Source: Legionella jamestowniensis (lineage in GTDB: Bacteria; Pseudomonadota; Gammaproteobacteria; Legionellales; Legionellaceae). From it: a stretch of DNA of 64,000 nt. The position numbers were made by a program, and so were the translations under genes. The notes under the pieces were generated by a model. That model searched no databases. It was not told the origin of the DNA and saw only the letters and a program-made list of their open reading frames with translations. Below are positions 8,560 to 18,726 of this stretch, piece after piece; position 1 is the first letter of the stretch, and each line of letters opens with the position of its first letter. Where the stretch lies: contig NZ_LNYG01000012.1 in NCBI RefSeq assembly GCF_001467745.1, positions 166,371-230,370 on the forward strand. Direction: 5' to 3'.

Positions 8560-9879
8560 TTATGCAAAATAATCAACAATTCCCTTATTATGGGGGGGCG
8601 TTAAGGAAGTGAGAAGAAGCGGCTCCTCATTATTCTCTGACTCAGATGTCGTGGCTTCATAAGTTTGTGTTGATGGATTACGCTGGTGACTATTTGATTC
8701 AATATTTACCTGTGAGAGATTAACCCCTTGTTCAGACATCATTTCCCTTAGTCTTGGAAGTGATTGCTCAATTAAATCACGCACTTGGGTGGTGTGGGTG
8801 GTTATATTCACACTGGCCACATCCTTAACCAATTTAATATTAACCTCCAATGGCCCCAGCTCTTGAGGGTTTAGCTTTATCACTGCGGATTTAATTTTTT
8901 GTTGACCTAGCCAGAGTATTTGCTGGTTAAAATTTTCTCCCCACTCAGCATCAGAAACAGCCTGTGTCAAATGGAGTAGTTTAGGAGCTATCTCGTTAGT
9001 AGGTATTTTTAAATCATTTCCTGAATTCATTGGCATAGCAGGAGTAGTTATTTCAACAGGAGACCTTTTAATAGTGGTAGTGCTGTTAGGGGGCTTTATA
9101 AGAGTGTTGTCGAAAAAATTATCGTTACTCTCTATTTTAAAGCGAGCTACCTCAGCGTCACTACTGAATAACAATGCCTCATCTATCCCCTGATAAGCGC
9201 CGATTTCGCTCTTTTCAGGGATAGTCTCTTTTCTGTCTGTCGCCAGTTTTAAAGTTTCTTTATATACCGCTTCCTGTACCAAGCTCTCTTGAGTCCTTGC
9301 AGGTGGCTCTGCTTGAGTCTCAGTGAACAACGAAGGAATGGTGGATAGAGGCACAGCCTCCACTTTTGGGTTATTGTTTAAAACACGCGTTGAGGGAATA
9401 GTTTCATTAGCTATTTCAGAGTTTAAAGTTAGGCGTGATAGTGATTCACTCTCCTCCTCCATGCCATTGAAGCGTTCTGCATTGGGAGGTTCAAAAGAGG
9501 AGGCTTTAAACCAGGCAAACGGCAAAGTACTCTCTTCCAAGTCATTTATGTCTTTTTCATTACCCTCTGTTTTCTTTATTTCACTTGAGTCATGGCTTGG
9601 GATTAATTCGTTAGTATCTATAGATTCTATTTGGGACTCTATTTGCAGTTCAATCGGCTTTGTCTCTTCAGGTCCATCAGGATTTAAATTCAGAGCTTGC
9701 AGATTATAAAAAAGCCTTTGGGGACTAGCAGGTTCTTTGCCTAATAATTCAGTCATTAAAGCTATAAAAGCAACTTCATCTTGCCCAGGGTTAGGTATTG
9801 CAGTTTCTTCTTGTTGTAGCGAAATACTCTTTTCCGCGGCCGTTAATTGCATCGATATTAACTGAATTAAATCAAGCAT
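8560..9879 (-). CDS. fliK: Flagellar hook-length control protein FliK
   Basis: This 439-residue protein has the FliK layout: a long low-complexity, Glu/Ser/Thr/Pro-rich N-terminal ruler region (1-310) and a compact C-terminal hook-length domain (about 320-410). The C-terminal domain shows the signature LNPQELGPLEVNIKL followed by VNITTHTTQVRDLIEQSL and LREMMSEQGVNLSQVNIES. FliK is exported by the flagellar type III system, measures hook length and switches substrate specificity through FlhB. A GGGAG lies 6 bases before the ATG. No other flagellar gene is adjacent. I see no obvious sigma-28 promoter upstream. Confidence 0.9.
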   Translation of the reverse strand: MLDLIQLISMQLTAAEKSISLQQEETAIPNPGQDEVAFIALMTELLGKEPASPQRLFYNLQALNLNPDGPEETKPIELQIESQIESIDTNELIPSHDSSEIKKTEGNEKDINDLEESTLPFAWFKASSFEPPNAERFNGMEEESESLSRLTLNSEIANETIPSTRVLNNNPKVEAVPLSTIPSLFTETQAEPPARTQESLVQEAVYKETLKLATDRKETIPEKSEIGAYQGIDEALLFSSDAEVARFKIESNDNFFDNTLIKPPNSTTTIKRSPVEITTPAMPMNSGNDLKIPTNEIAPKLLHLTQAVSDAEWGENFNQQILWLGQQKIKSAVIKLNPQELGPLEVNIKLVKDVASVNITTHTTQVRDLIEQSLPRLREMMSEQGVNLSQVNIESNSHQRNPSTQTYEATTSESENNEEPLLLTSLTPPHNKGIVDYFA

Positions 9880-10083
9880 CTATAACTCCCTGTTTATCCC
9901 TTCCTCTGATGCAAAATCCATACCAATCTTTATCTTTTGAAAAATTCCAATAAGAGAAGTTTAGATCATTTTTAGGAGGATTATTCCATTTGTTAAAAAT
10001 TATTACTCGGATGTAAAACATAAATACGCCACATCCCAAGTGATGGTAGGCTCATTTTGAATACACAAGATCAGGATGAGCTT

Positions 10084-10692
10084 ATGCTAACTTTCTTTCA
10101 ATCAAAAGCAAAAAAAAGCGAAGACAAAATCAATACCTTGATTTCACAAAGCTTGAAGTATTTAGAGAATCAGCAAGTAATTTTACAGCTTATCACACAA
10201 AAGCAATGGGCCTTTCAATGCCAACTGTCTCACTCTCAAAATGCTTTGGAAAAAAACGCTATTCTACGATGTTATGCACTTTTTGCCGAAACGCTTCTAC
10301 AATGTATTCAAACGCCGCAAAATATTAATGAGTATATTAAAAATTACTATGAATCTTCTGATTATTGTCCCGTTGGCTCAGATGACAACCATGCCTACAC
10401 ATTATTTGATGAAATAAATAATACCCTCTTAAAAGTCGGTTTAACTGCTTTTGTTTTTAGTTTCGTCACCCTTCCTTTTAGTATGCCTATTGGCTTAATT
10501 GTTCTTGGGATCTCTTTAGCCGTCATGTTACCAACTGCATTTTATGCCTTAGTGGAAACTATCCCTAATCAAACAAAAATTAAAAAAGAGGAAAAAGCCC
10601 TGTTTACCGAACTTTATTCTTGCTTAAACTCAGAAAATGTAACTAATTCACCCGAATTAGAAGTAAGGGTTGACCAGCCAGCTACCGCATAA
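10084..10692 (+). CDS. Hypothetical membrane protein with one hydrophobic hairpin
   Basis: No family recognised. The first 120 residues are polar and helical with many Gln and Lys. A hydrophobic pair follows (VGLTAFVFSFVTLPFSMP, then GLIVLGISLAVMLPTAFYALV), about residues 120-165, which should form a membrane hairpin, and then a charged tail. The start is uncertain: the frame is open from a TTG at 10057, but the ATG at 10084 has AGGA 7 bases upstream and is preferred. A polar N-terminal domain plus a late membrane hairpin is common in Legionella lineage-specific proteins and some effectors, but this is weak evidence. Confidence 0.6.
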   Translation: MLTFFQSKAKKSEDKINTLISQSLKYLENQQVILQLITQKQWAFQCQLSHSQNALEKNAILRCYALFAETLLQCIQTPQNINEYIKNYYESSDYCPVGSDDNHAYTLFDEINNTLLKVGLTAFVFSFVTLPFSMPIGLIVLGISLAVMLPTAFYALVETIPNQTKIKKEEKALFTELYSCLNSENVTNSPELEVRVDQPATA

Positions 10693-10844
10693 TCCTATGA
10701 CTCAAGAGATAGCAGGGGCAATTTTCTTGAGTTGCTTTGTTCTTTAAATTAAAAAATTTGAGAAGTATATATCCTTTTCTCATGAAAACTTGCTTCATTT
10801 AGGCTATCATTACTTTTTTTTTGAACTCAATGGAGTTGGTATCT

Positions 10845-13517
10845 ATGAAAGTAGGTCAAGATAGCCTTTCAACGGAATCACAATTATCCGTAGACGGCAA
10901 AACATATCATTACTTCAGTCTTAAAGATGCTGAGAAAACGCATTTTCCAGGCATTAACCGTTTACCGTACTCATTGAAAGTACTCTTTGAAAATTTACTG
11001 CGTTTTGAAGACGGGATAACAGTGACTACAAAGGATATTAAAGCAATTGCCAAATGGTTAGAGACCAGAACCTCACAGCATGAAATTGCTTATCGTCCCG
11101 CAAGAGTTCTTATGCAAGATTTTACAGGCGTCCCCGCCGTCGTAGACTTAGCAGCCATGCGCGATGCTTTGGCGCAATTAGGGGGAGATCCACAACGGAT
11201 TTCTCCATTATCCCCTGTAGATTTAGTCATTGACCACTCCGTCATGGTCGATAAATTTGCAAGCACAGATGCCCTCGAAGTGAATACAGCAATTGAGGTG
11301 AAACGCAATAAGGAACGCTATGAGTTTTTACGCTGGGGACAAAAAGCATTCGCCAATTTTCAGGTTGTCCCCCCTGGCACAGGTATTTGTCACCAAGTGA
11401 ATTTGGAATATCTGGGGAAGACAGTGTGGTCTTGTGAAGATAAAGGGAAACTTTATGCTTATCCTGATACTTTAGTTGGTACAGATTCCCATACCACAAT
11501 GATTAATGGTTTAGGTGTTCTCGGATGGGGTGTTGGTGGTATTGAAGCAGAAGCTGCTATGCTGGGGCAACCTGTATCTATGCTGATTCCAGAAGTGATT
11601 GGCTTTAAATTAACCGGTAAGTTAAAGGAAGGTATTACAGCCACTGATTTGGTGTTAACTGTAACACAAATGCTTCGCCAGAAAGGGGTTGTTGGTAAAT
11701 TTGTTGAATTTTATGGTCCTGGCCTCGCCGATTTGCCACTTGCCGATCGGGCAACCATCTCTAATATGGCTCCTGAATATGGCGCTACGTGTGGATTTTT
11801 TCCGGTGGATAAAGAAACCTTGCGTTATTTGGAATTAACTGGCCGCGACCCACATACCATTGCATTGGTGGAAACTTATTGTAAAGCACAAGGTTTATGG
11901 TATGACAAAGATATGGAAGATCCTGTTTTTACTGATATTTTAAGCCTTGATTTAACGACAGTTGAACCCTCACTCGCTGGACCTAAACGCCCACAAGATA
12001 AGGTTACTTTGACATCGCTCCCTGACGCTTTTTGTACCTTCATGAAAGAAGTTGGCAAAACGCTCGAACAAGAAATGAAATATCCGGTAGCGGGACATGA
12101 TTACACAATGGCACATGGGAATGTCGTGATCGCAGCTATAACCAGTTGTACCAATACATCCAATCCCAGTGTGCTTATGGCCGCAGGATTAGTCGCCAAA
12201 AAAGCAGTGGAGAAAGGATTACAGAGAAAACCCTGGGTGAAATCTTCTTTAGCACCGGGCTCCAAAGTGGTTACGGATTATTTAAAGCATGCAGGTTTGC
12301 AAAAGTATTTAGACCAGTTAGGCTTTAACCTGGTCGGCTATGGTTGTACTACTTGTATTGGTAATTCAGGTCCATTACCTGATCCTATCGCCGAATGTGT
12401 CAGTAACAATGACCTGGTTGTGTGTTCTGTTCTTTCTGGGAATCGTAACTTCGAAGGTAGAGTACATCCACAGGTTCGTGCCAATTGGTTAGCCTCTCCG
12501 CCATTAGTAGTAGCCTACGCATTGTGTGGTACAACTTGTATTGACTTAAGTAAAGATCCTATTGGCCAAGACCCCAGTGGCAACAACATTTATCTAAAAG
12601 ATATATGGCCCTCCAATGTAGAAGTGGCTGCAGAAGTTGCCAAAGTCAACGGAACGATGTTTCGTAAAGAGTATGCTGAAGTATTCAAGGGAGATGAACA
12701 TTGGCAAGCGATTCAGACCGGAAGCGGGTCAACCTACAATTGGAATGCCGAATCCACCTATATCCAGCATCCACCTTTCTTTGAAAACTTACCCAAAACT
12801 CCAGTCCCTATTAAACCAATTAAGAAAGCCTATGTATTGGCTCTCCTTGGTGACTCAATAACGACTGACCATATCTCGCCCGCTGGTTCAATTAAAGCGA
12901 GCTCACCTGCCGGTTTATATTTGAAATCCAAGGGCGTAAGTGAAGCGGACTTTAACTCTTATGGTTCCAGACGGGGAAATCATGAAGTCATGATGCGGGG
13001 TACTTTTGCTAACATTCGCATCCGTAATGAAATGACTCCCGGCATTGAGGGGGGTATTACCCGGCATATTCCATCCAATGAAATTATGTCCATTTATGAT
13101 GCGTCAATGCTCTATCAAAAGGAGAATCACCAACTAGTAGTAATAGCCGGTAAAGAGTACGGTACTGGTTCTTCTCGTGACTGGGCAGCTAAAGGAACTA
13201 ATTTGTTAGGCGTTAAAGCCGTTATTACGGAAAGTTTTGAGCGTATTCATCGATCCAATTTAATTGGTATGGGCGTATTACCTTTACAGTTCCAGGAAGG
13301 CACCAATCGTTTAACTTTAAGCTTGGACGGCACTGAGCGAATCAGCATTGATATTAATGATTCCTTGAAGCCAGGCGCTAAATTACCGGTGGTCATCGAG
13401 CGTTGGGATGGAACAAAAGAAACCATTGAGGTAATTTGTCGCATCGATACCAATAATGAGCTGGACTATTACCGGCATGGCGGTATTTTGCAATATGTAC
13501 TTCGCAATCTAATGTAA
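10845..13517 (+). CDS. acnA: Aconitate hydratase AcnA
   Basis: This 890-residue protein is a full-length aconitase of the AcnA/IRP1 type, interconverting citrate and isocitrate in the TCA cycle. The three [4Fe-4S] ligands are present at Cys435 (SCTNTSNPS), Cys501 and Cys504 ([12 protein letters not shown]), the same numbering as E. coli AcnA. The swivelling C-terminal domain follows, with [13 protein letters not shown] and the active-site Arg segment. The frame is open from a TTG at 10821, but the ATG at 10845 has GGAG 9 bases upstream and gives the family N-terminus ([10 protein letters not shown]). It is a single gene with its own upstream region. Confidence 0.97.
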   Translation: MKVGQDSLSTESQLSVDGKTYHYFSLKDAEKTHFPGINRLPYSLKVLFENLLRFEDGITVTTKDIKAIAKWLETRTSQHEIAYRPARVLMQDFTGVPAVVDLAAMRDALAQLGGDPQRISPLSPVDLVIDHSVMVDKFASTDALEVNTAIEVKRNKERYEFLRWGQKAFANFQVVPPGTGICHQVNLEYLGKTVWSCEDKGKLYAYPDTLVGTDSHTTMINGLGVLGWGVGGIEAEAAMLGQPVSMLIPEVIGFKLTGKLKEGITATDLVLTVTQMLRQKGVVGKFVEFYGPGLADLPLADRATISNMAPEYGATCGFFPVDKETLRYLELTGRDPHTIALVETYCKAQGLWYDKDMEDPVFTDILSLDLTTVEPSLAGPKRPQDKVTLTSLPDAFCTFMKEVGKTLEQEMKYPVAGHDYTMAHGNVVIAAITSCTNTSNPSVLMAAGLVAKKAVEKGLQRKPWVKSSLAPGSKVVTDYLKHAGLQKYLDQLGFNLVGYGCTTCIGNSGPLPDPIAECVSNNDLVVCSVLSGNRNFEGRVHPQVRANWLASPPLVVAYALCGTTCIDLSKDPIGQDPSGNNIYLKDIWPSNVEVAAEVAKVNGTMFRKEYAEVFKGDEHWQAIQTGSGSTYNWNAESTYIQHPPFFENLPKTPVPIKPIKKAYVLALLGDSITTDHISPAGSIKASSPAGLYLKSKGVSEADFNSYGSRRGNHEVMMRGTFANIRIRNEMTPGIEGGITRHIPSNEIMSIYDASMLYQKENHQLVVIAGKEYGTGSSRDWAAKGTNLLGVKAVITESFERIHRSNLIGMGVLPLQFQEGTNRLTLSLDGTERISIDINDSLKPGAKLPVVIERWDGTKETIEVICRIDTNNELDYYRHGGILQYVLRNLM

Positions 13518-13579
13518 ATTATTTAAATCTCCTGCGATTGAATCAAAGGACTTTAAAACATTACTTTTCTTGGTGAGAG

Positions 13580-13650
13580 GTCGGGGCGAGACCCGACAAT
13601 CCTTACGTTGAAGTGTGAATTAGTTTGCGTTGGTTGGGCTTCTGCCCAAC
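13580..13650. repeat. Two small hairpins in the acnA-permease gap (REP-like)
   Basis: GTCGGG (13580-13585) pairs with CCCGAC (13592-13597), and GTTGGGC (13633-13639) pairs with GCCCAAC (13644-13650) around a TTCT loop. The second resembles the short GGGC-loop-GCCC palindromes scattered in many bacterial intergenic regions. It lies only 30 bp before the permease ATG, so it may also affect readthrough from acnA. Confidence 0.4.
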
Positions 13651-13679
13651 AGTTTCTGGGCATCCATTAAGGATTTCGC

Positions 13680-15089
13680 ATGCGTCCTAAAAAGGTTTTA
13701 TCGGTTTTTTCATTGGTAATGATTAATATCATTGCAGTTGACAGCTTACGGACACTTCCTATAAGTGCAAAACTTGGATTACCTTTAGTAACCTACTATG
13801 CCGTTGCTGCATTTACTTTTTTTATTCCTGTCGCACTGGTGGCTGCAGAATTAGCTACGGCATATCCTAATACCGGTGGACTTTACGTTTGGGTTCGTGA
13901 AGCATTCGGGCGACGCGCCGGCTTTATTACGATATGGCTGCAATGGATTTACAATGTCGTTTGGTATCCAACCATTTTGGCATTTATAGCCGCCACGCTG
14001 TCTTATCTCTTTGCACCTCAATTAGCTAATAATAAATTCTACCTATTGGGCACAACGCTAAGCTTGTTTTGGATATTTACATTATTAAATTGTTTTGGCA
14101 TGAAAATTTCAAGCATCGTCAGTATTATCGGTGCGACATTGGGAACAATTTTGCCTATGGTTGGCATTAGTATTTTGGGTGTGTTATGGCTTTTACAAGG
14201 GCGTCCTCTTGCTGTGGATATGCCTTCCAACTGGTTACCGGACTTTAGCTCCATCGGCAATTTATCTCTTTTTTCTGCTGTTTTATTTGGATTGTTAGGC
14301 ATGGAAATGTCTGCGGTGCATGCAGAAGAAGTTAAAAACCCGCAACGAGACTATCCACGCGCTATTTTATACTCTGCCCTACTCATCTTTGCCACACTGG
14401 TGTTTGGCTCTTTAGCTATTGTGATTGTGGTTCCCAATCCGCAATTGAGCGTAGTTTCAGGATTAATCGATGCTTATGCCGTATTTTTTAACGCCTATAA
14501 TTTACCCAAGATGACGGCTGTAATTGCCCTTCTTATCATTCTTGGAGGATTAAGTGGGGTTTCGGCATGGATTATAGGCCCCACAAAAGGATTGTTAGTT
14601 TCGGCCCAAGATGGATCACTTCCTGAGATATTTTCCAAGATTAACCGCTATGGCGCCCCTGTGGCAATTTTAATGACTCAAGGTATTATTTTTTCACTAT
14701 TGAGTTCAGTGTTTATTCTATTCGATTCTATTAATGCTGCATACTGGATTCTAAGTGATTTAAGCGCCCAGATGGCTCTATTAGTTTATGTTTTTATGTT
14801 TTCTGCGGCAATTAAATTGCGTTATAGTAAACCTGATCAACCGCGCAGTTATAAAATACCAGGAGGCAATGCAGTGATGTGGCTAGTTGCTGGAGTTGGT
14901 ACGCTATGTTGCATTACAGCAATGTTAATTGGTTTTGTTCCCCCTACTCAAATTCCTATCAGTAATGTTTTTTTCTTTGAAGCTTTTTTAATCGGCGGTT
15001 TATTTTTGTTTGTTGTTATACCTTGGTGGTTTGCCAAAAAGCATGAAGAAGTGTTTGATAAAACCCATCCAGATCATTATGTGGATTGA
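13680..15089 (+). CDS. APC-superfamily amino acid permease
   Basis: This 469-residue inner-membrane protein has about twelve hydrophobic segments and the amino acid/polyamine/organocation pattern: a first segment with an unwound stretch, then ELATAYPNTGGLYVWVREAFG (key residues Glu-Leu...Pro-x-x-G-G-x-Y-x-W) at about 59-79 and AEEVKNPQRDYPRA at about 215-228. It resembles the glutamate/GABA-antiporter-like branch (GadC/YjeM type). The substrate is not deducible. AAGGA lies 6 bases upstream of the ATG. It lies between acnA and putA, a setting consistent with amino-acid uptake feeding the TCA cycle, although it is convergent with putA. Confidence 0.88.
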   Translation: MRPKKVLSVFSLVMINIIAVDSLRTLPISAKLGLPLVTYYAVAAFTFFIPVALVAAELATAYPNTGGLYVWVREAFGRRAGFITIWLQWIYNVVWYPTILAFIAATLSYLFAPQLANNKFYLLGTTLSLFWIFTLLNCFGMKISSIVSIIGATLGTILPMVGISILGVLWLLQGRPLAVDMPSNWLPDFSSIGNLSLFSAVLFGLLGMEMSAVHAEEVKNPQRDYPRAILYSALLIFATLVFGSLAIVIVVPNPQLSVVSGLIDAYAVFFNAYNLPKMTAVIALLIILGGLSGVSAWIIGPTKGLLVSAQDGSLPEIFSKINRYGAPVAILMTQGIIFSLLSSVFILFDSINAAYWILSDLSAQMALLVYVFMFSAAIKLRYSKPDQPRSYKIPGGNAVMWLVAGVGTLCCITAMLIGFVPPTQIPISNVFFFEAFLIGGLFLFVVIPWWFAKKHEEVFDKTHPDHYVD

Positions 15090-15102
15090 AAGGAATACCC
15101 TG

Positions 15103-15130
15103 AGCGTTATTCTGAATCCAGAATAACGCT
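15103..15130. terminator. 12-bp perfect hairpin between permease and putA
   Basis: AGCGTTATTCTG (15103-15114) pairs perfectly with CAGAATAACGCT (15119-15130) around a 4-base loop, 13 bp after the permease stop and before the putA stop. It is symmetric and could stop transcription from both sides, although no U-tract follows. Confidence 0.6.
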
Positions 15131-15161
15131 TATGTTGGGTGCAAACGGGAGTTTAGCTGTT

Positions 15162-18100
15162 TTAAAAGCCTTCAGGAAGGGACATTAAACTGGCATTACC
15201 TCCAGCGGCTGTAGTATCTACTGTATAAGTTCGCTCATGGCATAGACGCTGTAGATAATAAGGACCACCTGCTTTAGGGCCAGTTCCTGACAACCCTTCC
15301 CCACCAAAAGGTTGTAATCCTACTACTGCACCAATCATATTGCGATTAACATAACAATTTCCAACATGTACGCGATTGCGGATATATTCAACAGTCTGAT
15401 TAATTCGACTGTGGATTCCGAGTGTGAGCCCATAACCTGTGTCATTAATTTGCTCAATCACATTATCCAATGTCTTACGTTTATAACTGATAACGTGCAA
15501 AATTGGACCAAATACTTCTTTTTTAAGGGCGGACATGTCTTTAAGAGCGATGGCGGTAGGCGGCATAAAATAACCTTTGTCACAATCTTTAGACAACTCG
15601 CACTGGTAAATTATTTCATGCTCTTGTTGCATCGAATGGACATGCGCTTTTAAACCGGCCAAGGCATCATTATCTATCACTGGTCCAATATCCGTAGATA
15701 ACCAGCGCGGGTCCCCTATTTGCAGCTCCGCCATCGCCCCTCGTAGCAATTCAATCATACGCGGGTAAACTTCTTCTTGAACAAACAATACACGCAGTGC
15801 GGAGCAGCGTTGACCAGCACTGCCGAAAGCGGAGGTCATTACATCCACCGCCACTTGCTCTAATAAGGCCGATGAGTCTACGATCATCGCATTCTGTCCA
15901 CCTGTCTCGGCAATTAATGGAATAATTTCACCACCACGAGTAGCCAACGTTTTGTTGATGCTAGTTGCAGTTTGCGTTGAACCGGTAAATATTACTCCTT
16001 TTACCCGTTGATCAGCGACTAAAGCTGCACCTATTACTTCCCCGCTGCCAGGTAATAATTGAACAACATCGAGAGGAATGCCAGCCTCATGCATTAGTTG
16101 TACAGCAAATGTAGCAATGATTGAGGTTTGTTCTGCAGGTTTTGCAACCACACAATTTCCTGTCACAAGTGCTGCAACAATCTGGCCGGTAAAAATGGCT
16201 AAAGGAAAATTCCAGGGACTAATACAAGCAATCACGCCTCTGCCATGAAGGCTTAATTCATTAAGTTCCCCCGTATAACCATGCAATCGTAGGGGTTTTG
16301 CCATTAATTTCTCAGCCATCATGGCATAGTAACGACAAAAATCAACAGATTCCCGTACTTCGGCAATACCATCATTCCATGTTTTCCCTGCTTCCAAGCA
16401 AGCCATAGCAAGCAATTCAGGCGTATGTTCTTCCAGAAGCTCCGCAAAACGCTCAATACAAGCGATTCGCTCGTTAACTGGCATACTACTCCAGGAAGGA
16501 AATGCTTGTTGCGATTTGGTTAATGCCCAATCAAGATCCTCAGTCGTTGCATTACTAACACGACCAATAGGATTATCAAAATTTTGCGGTGAAGTAACAC
16601 TTCTATCAATTCCTCCACCTTGTCTTCCTGCCACAAGCGGTTTAGCATGCCAACCTGAAAAATCCATTCCTTCATAAAATTGCTGTAATTTTGCAATAGC
16701 TGCTCTATCCGTAAAATCAAAACCGCTTGAATTTTTTCGTTCGGGTAAAAAGATGGAAGCTGGTAAAGGTATATTTTGATTAATTTTTCCCAACAGATGG
16801 TTGGCTTTGCTAACAGGATCCTCAACCAATGAACTGATGGGTGCTTTCTCATCCACAATTCGATTAACAAACGAAGAATTAGCCCCATTTTCCAGCAGTC
16901 GACGAACCAGATAGGGTAATAAATCTTCATGGCTGCCTACAGGCGCATACACACGGCAAGGAATTCCCAAACGATTTGCAGGTACGATCTGCTCATAAAG
17001 TTCATTACCCATGCCGTGCAAACATTGAAATTCAAAATCTTTGTAATCCCCCACCAAGTTCAAAACCACAGCCACAGAATAGGCATTATGCGTTGCAAAA
17101 GCTGGGTATATTGCATCCGTCATTGTTAATAATTTTTTCGCGCAAGCCTGGAAAGAAACATCCGTAAATACTTTACGAGTAAAAACAGGATACTCTGACA
17201 TACCCTGCATTTGAGCTTTCTTAATTTCGCTGTCCCAGTATGCGCCTTTTATCAGGCGAACCATCATGCGACGTTGCTTACTTCTGGCCAAATCTGCTAT
17301 CCAGTCCAGCAGATAAAAGGCTCTTTTTTGATAAGATTGAACAGCCATTCCAAAACCATGCCAGCCATGCAAGCTATCATCCCGAAATACGCGCTCAATA
17401 ATGTCTAAAGAAAGTTCTAAGCGCTCTGATTCTTCTGCATCGACGGTAAGTGCAATATCATACGTTTTAGCAAGTTGGGCTAGTTCTAGTAATTTGGGTG
17501 GCAACTCAGCCATTACTCGTTCATGCTGAGATTCTTGATATCGGGGAAATAATGCGGACAATTTAATTGAAATACCGGGCCGCTGATAAACATTGGTATT
17601 TTTATCTACGCTTGAACCAATCGCTTCAATGGCTTCCTTGTAAGCAATAAAATAACGATGTGCGTCAGTAGCAGTGAGTGCTGCTTCACCTAACATATCA
17701 TAAGAATAACGATACCCTCTTGCCTCTTTTTTCTTGGCGCGTGACAGTGCCTCATGAATAGTGCGGCCAGTAACAAATTGTTTGCTCATAATACGCATAG
17801 CAGTATCAACTGCTTTACGGACTACTCCTTCGCCACTACGGTTAAGCACTTTAAATAAGGCTTTACTTAAAACAGAATCCGCCTTCTCAGGCGTTAAAAC
17901 TTTTCCTGTTAACATGAGCGCCCAGGTTGTTGCATTTACAAAAAATGACTCACTCTGACCGCGATGCGACTTCCAATCAGCGCTTGTTAATTTATCTTTA
18001 ATTAAACTGTCGATTGTTGCATTATCAGGTACACGTAGTAATGCTTCAGCAAGGCACATTAAAGCAATTCCCTCGTCGCTCGAAAGTGAATACTCTGTCA

Positions 18101-18311
18101 AAAAGGAATCGATACCGGTACTTTTCTTTCGTTCTGCTCGAACTTGTTCCACCAACCCTGTGGCCTGATTTCGAATTGCTGTTACCTGCCCACTATCCAA
18201 TGCGGCCTTTTCGATAAGTTCGCTCATCAATGTTAATTCATCGACTCGATATGCTTTGTTAATAAGTGCACGAGAGCCTTGCGGAGGTTGAATAGAATAC
18301 CGCTCAAGCAT
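15162..18311 (-). CDS. putA: Bifunctional proline dehydrogenase / P5C dehydrogenase PutA
   Basis: This 1049-residue protein oxidises proline to glutamate in two steps. The N-terminal part carries the proline dehydrogenase barrel (SIKLSALFPRY, RLIKGAYWDSEIK). The C-terminal half is an aldehyde dehydrogenase with ISPWNFPLAIFTGQ, general base Glu802 (AETGGQN) and nucleophile Cys836 (GQRCSAL). There is no N-terminal ribbon-helix-helix DNA-binding domain, so this is a non-regulatory PutA. The frame is open to 18404, but the ATG at 18311 has GGAG 6 bases upstream and fits the family start. A 16-bp palindrome lies about 92 bp upstream and may be an operator. Proline is a fitting carbon source for an amino-acid-using intracellular bacterium. 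Confidence 0.95.
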   Translation of the reverse strand: MLERYSIQPPQGSRALINKAYRVDELTLMSELIEKAALDSGQVTAIRNQATGLVEQVRAERKKSTGIDSFLTEYSLSSDEGIALMCLAEALLRVPDNATIDSLIKDKLTSADWKSHRGQSESFFVNATTWALMLTGKVLTPEKADSVLSKALFKVLNRSGEGVVRKAVDTAMRIMSKQFVTGRTIHEALSRAKKKEARGYRYSYDMLGEAALTATDAHRYFIAYKEAIEAIGSSVDKNTNVYQRPGISIKLSALFPRYQESQHERVMAELPPKLLELAQLAKTYDIALTVDAEESERLELSLDIIERVFRDDSLHGWHGFGMAVQSYQKRAFYLLDWIADLARSKQRRMMVRLIKGAYWDSEIKKAQMQGMSEYPVFTRKVFTDVSFQACAKKLLTMTDAIYPAFATHNAYSVAVVLNLVGDYKDFEFQCLHGMGNELYEQIVPANRLGIPCRVYAPVGSHEDLLPYLVRRLLENGANSSFVNRIVDEKAPISSLVEDPVSKANHLLGKINQNIPLPASIFLPERKNSSGFDFTDRAAIAKLQQFYEGMDFSGWHAKPLVAGRQGGGIDRSVTSPQNFDNPIGRVSNATTEDLDWALTKSQQAFPSWSSMPVNERIACIERFAELLEEHTPELLAMACLEAGKTWNDGIAEVRESVDFCRYYAMMAEKLMAKPLRLHGYTGELNELSLHGRGVIACISPWNFPLAIFTGQIVAALVTGNCVVAKPAEQTSIIATFAVQLMHEAGIPLDVVQLLPGSGEVIGAALVADQRVKGVIFTGSTQTATSINKTLATRGGEIIPLIAETGGQNAMIVDSSALLEQVAVDVMTSAFGSAGQRCSALRVLFVQEEVYPRMIELLRGAMAELQIGDPRWLSTDIGPVIDNDALAGLKAHVHSMQQEHEIIYQCELSKDCDKGYFMPPTAIALKDMSALKKEVFGPILHVISYKRKTLDNVIEQINDTGYGLTLGIHSRINQTVEYIRNRVHVGNCYVNRNMIGAVVGLQPFGGEGLSGTGPKAGGPYYLQRLCHERTYTVDTTAAGGNASLMSLPEGF

Positions 18312-18402
18312 GTTTTTCTCCAAAATGTAGCCGGTCAAAAATACCAGGGATGATAATGCAGAATAGGTCGAATTGAAATCTATCCACCCATAAATTACCT
18401 TC

Positions 18403-18418
18403 ATTTATGCGCATAAAT
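18403..18418. promoter_or_regulatory. Perfect 16-bp palindrome upstream of putA (candidate operator)
   Basis: The sequence ATTTATGCGCATAAAT is its own reverse complement over 16 bases. It lies 91 bp upstream of the putA start and about 310 bp upstream of the divergent L,D-transpeptidase gene. The size and symmetry fit a dimeric regulator site. The cognate regulator is unknown, since this PutA lacks its own DNA-binding domain. Confidence 0.4.
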
Positions 18419-18643
18419 TTAGCGCAAACCAAGCAATCACTGGGATGTTTTAAGGAAGAAAGTAGAACTAATTATGATAAATTGGATTCTATTTTGCACA
18501 CGGAAGTGTACAAATTTTAGTAATTTTAGATTAAATAAATTTCTTATTGATTAATTTTGAAACAAATGTTACTATATACCCCTTCTTTAACCCTCTGAAT
18601 AGACTAAAATTTCCCTCTTATGTACAAGCAGCACCCTTATAAT

Positions 18644-18672
18644 TTTACATTTGTCTTAGTTGTAAATATAAT
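18644..18672 (+). promoter_or_regulatory. Sigma-70 promoter of the L,D-transpeptidase gene
   Basis: TTTACA (18644-18649) and TATAAT (18667-18672) are spaced by 17 bases, 54 bp before the ATG at 18727. The 415-bp gap 18312-18726 between putA and this gene holds this promoter and the palindrome at 18403; I see nothing else in it. Confidence 0.6.
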
Positions 18673-18726
18673 CACCACATTTTTGCGACCTTTATTCTTG
18701 CGAATTACTACGGAAAAAGGAGTGTT

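Noticed and set aside
9323..9709. 128-codon open frame on the plus strand inside fliK
   Set aside because: It is antisense to the low-complexity FliK middle region and shows no family or ribosome binding site.
13633..13650. Attachment site or phage remnant before the permease
   Set aside because: Only a short hairpin is present, without tRNA, integrase or direct repeats.
18312..18404. N-terminal extension of putA by 31 codons
   Set aside because: The ATG at 18311 has GGAG at the right distance and fits the family; the extension crosses the palindrome.
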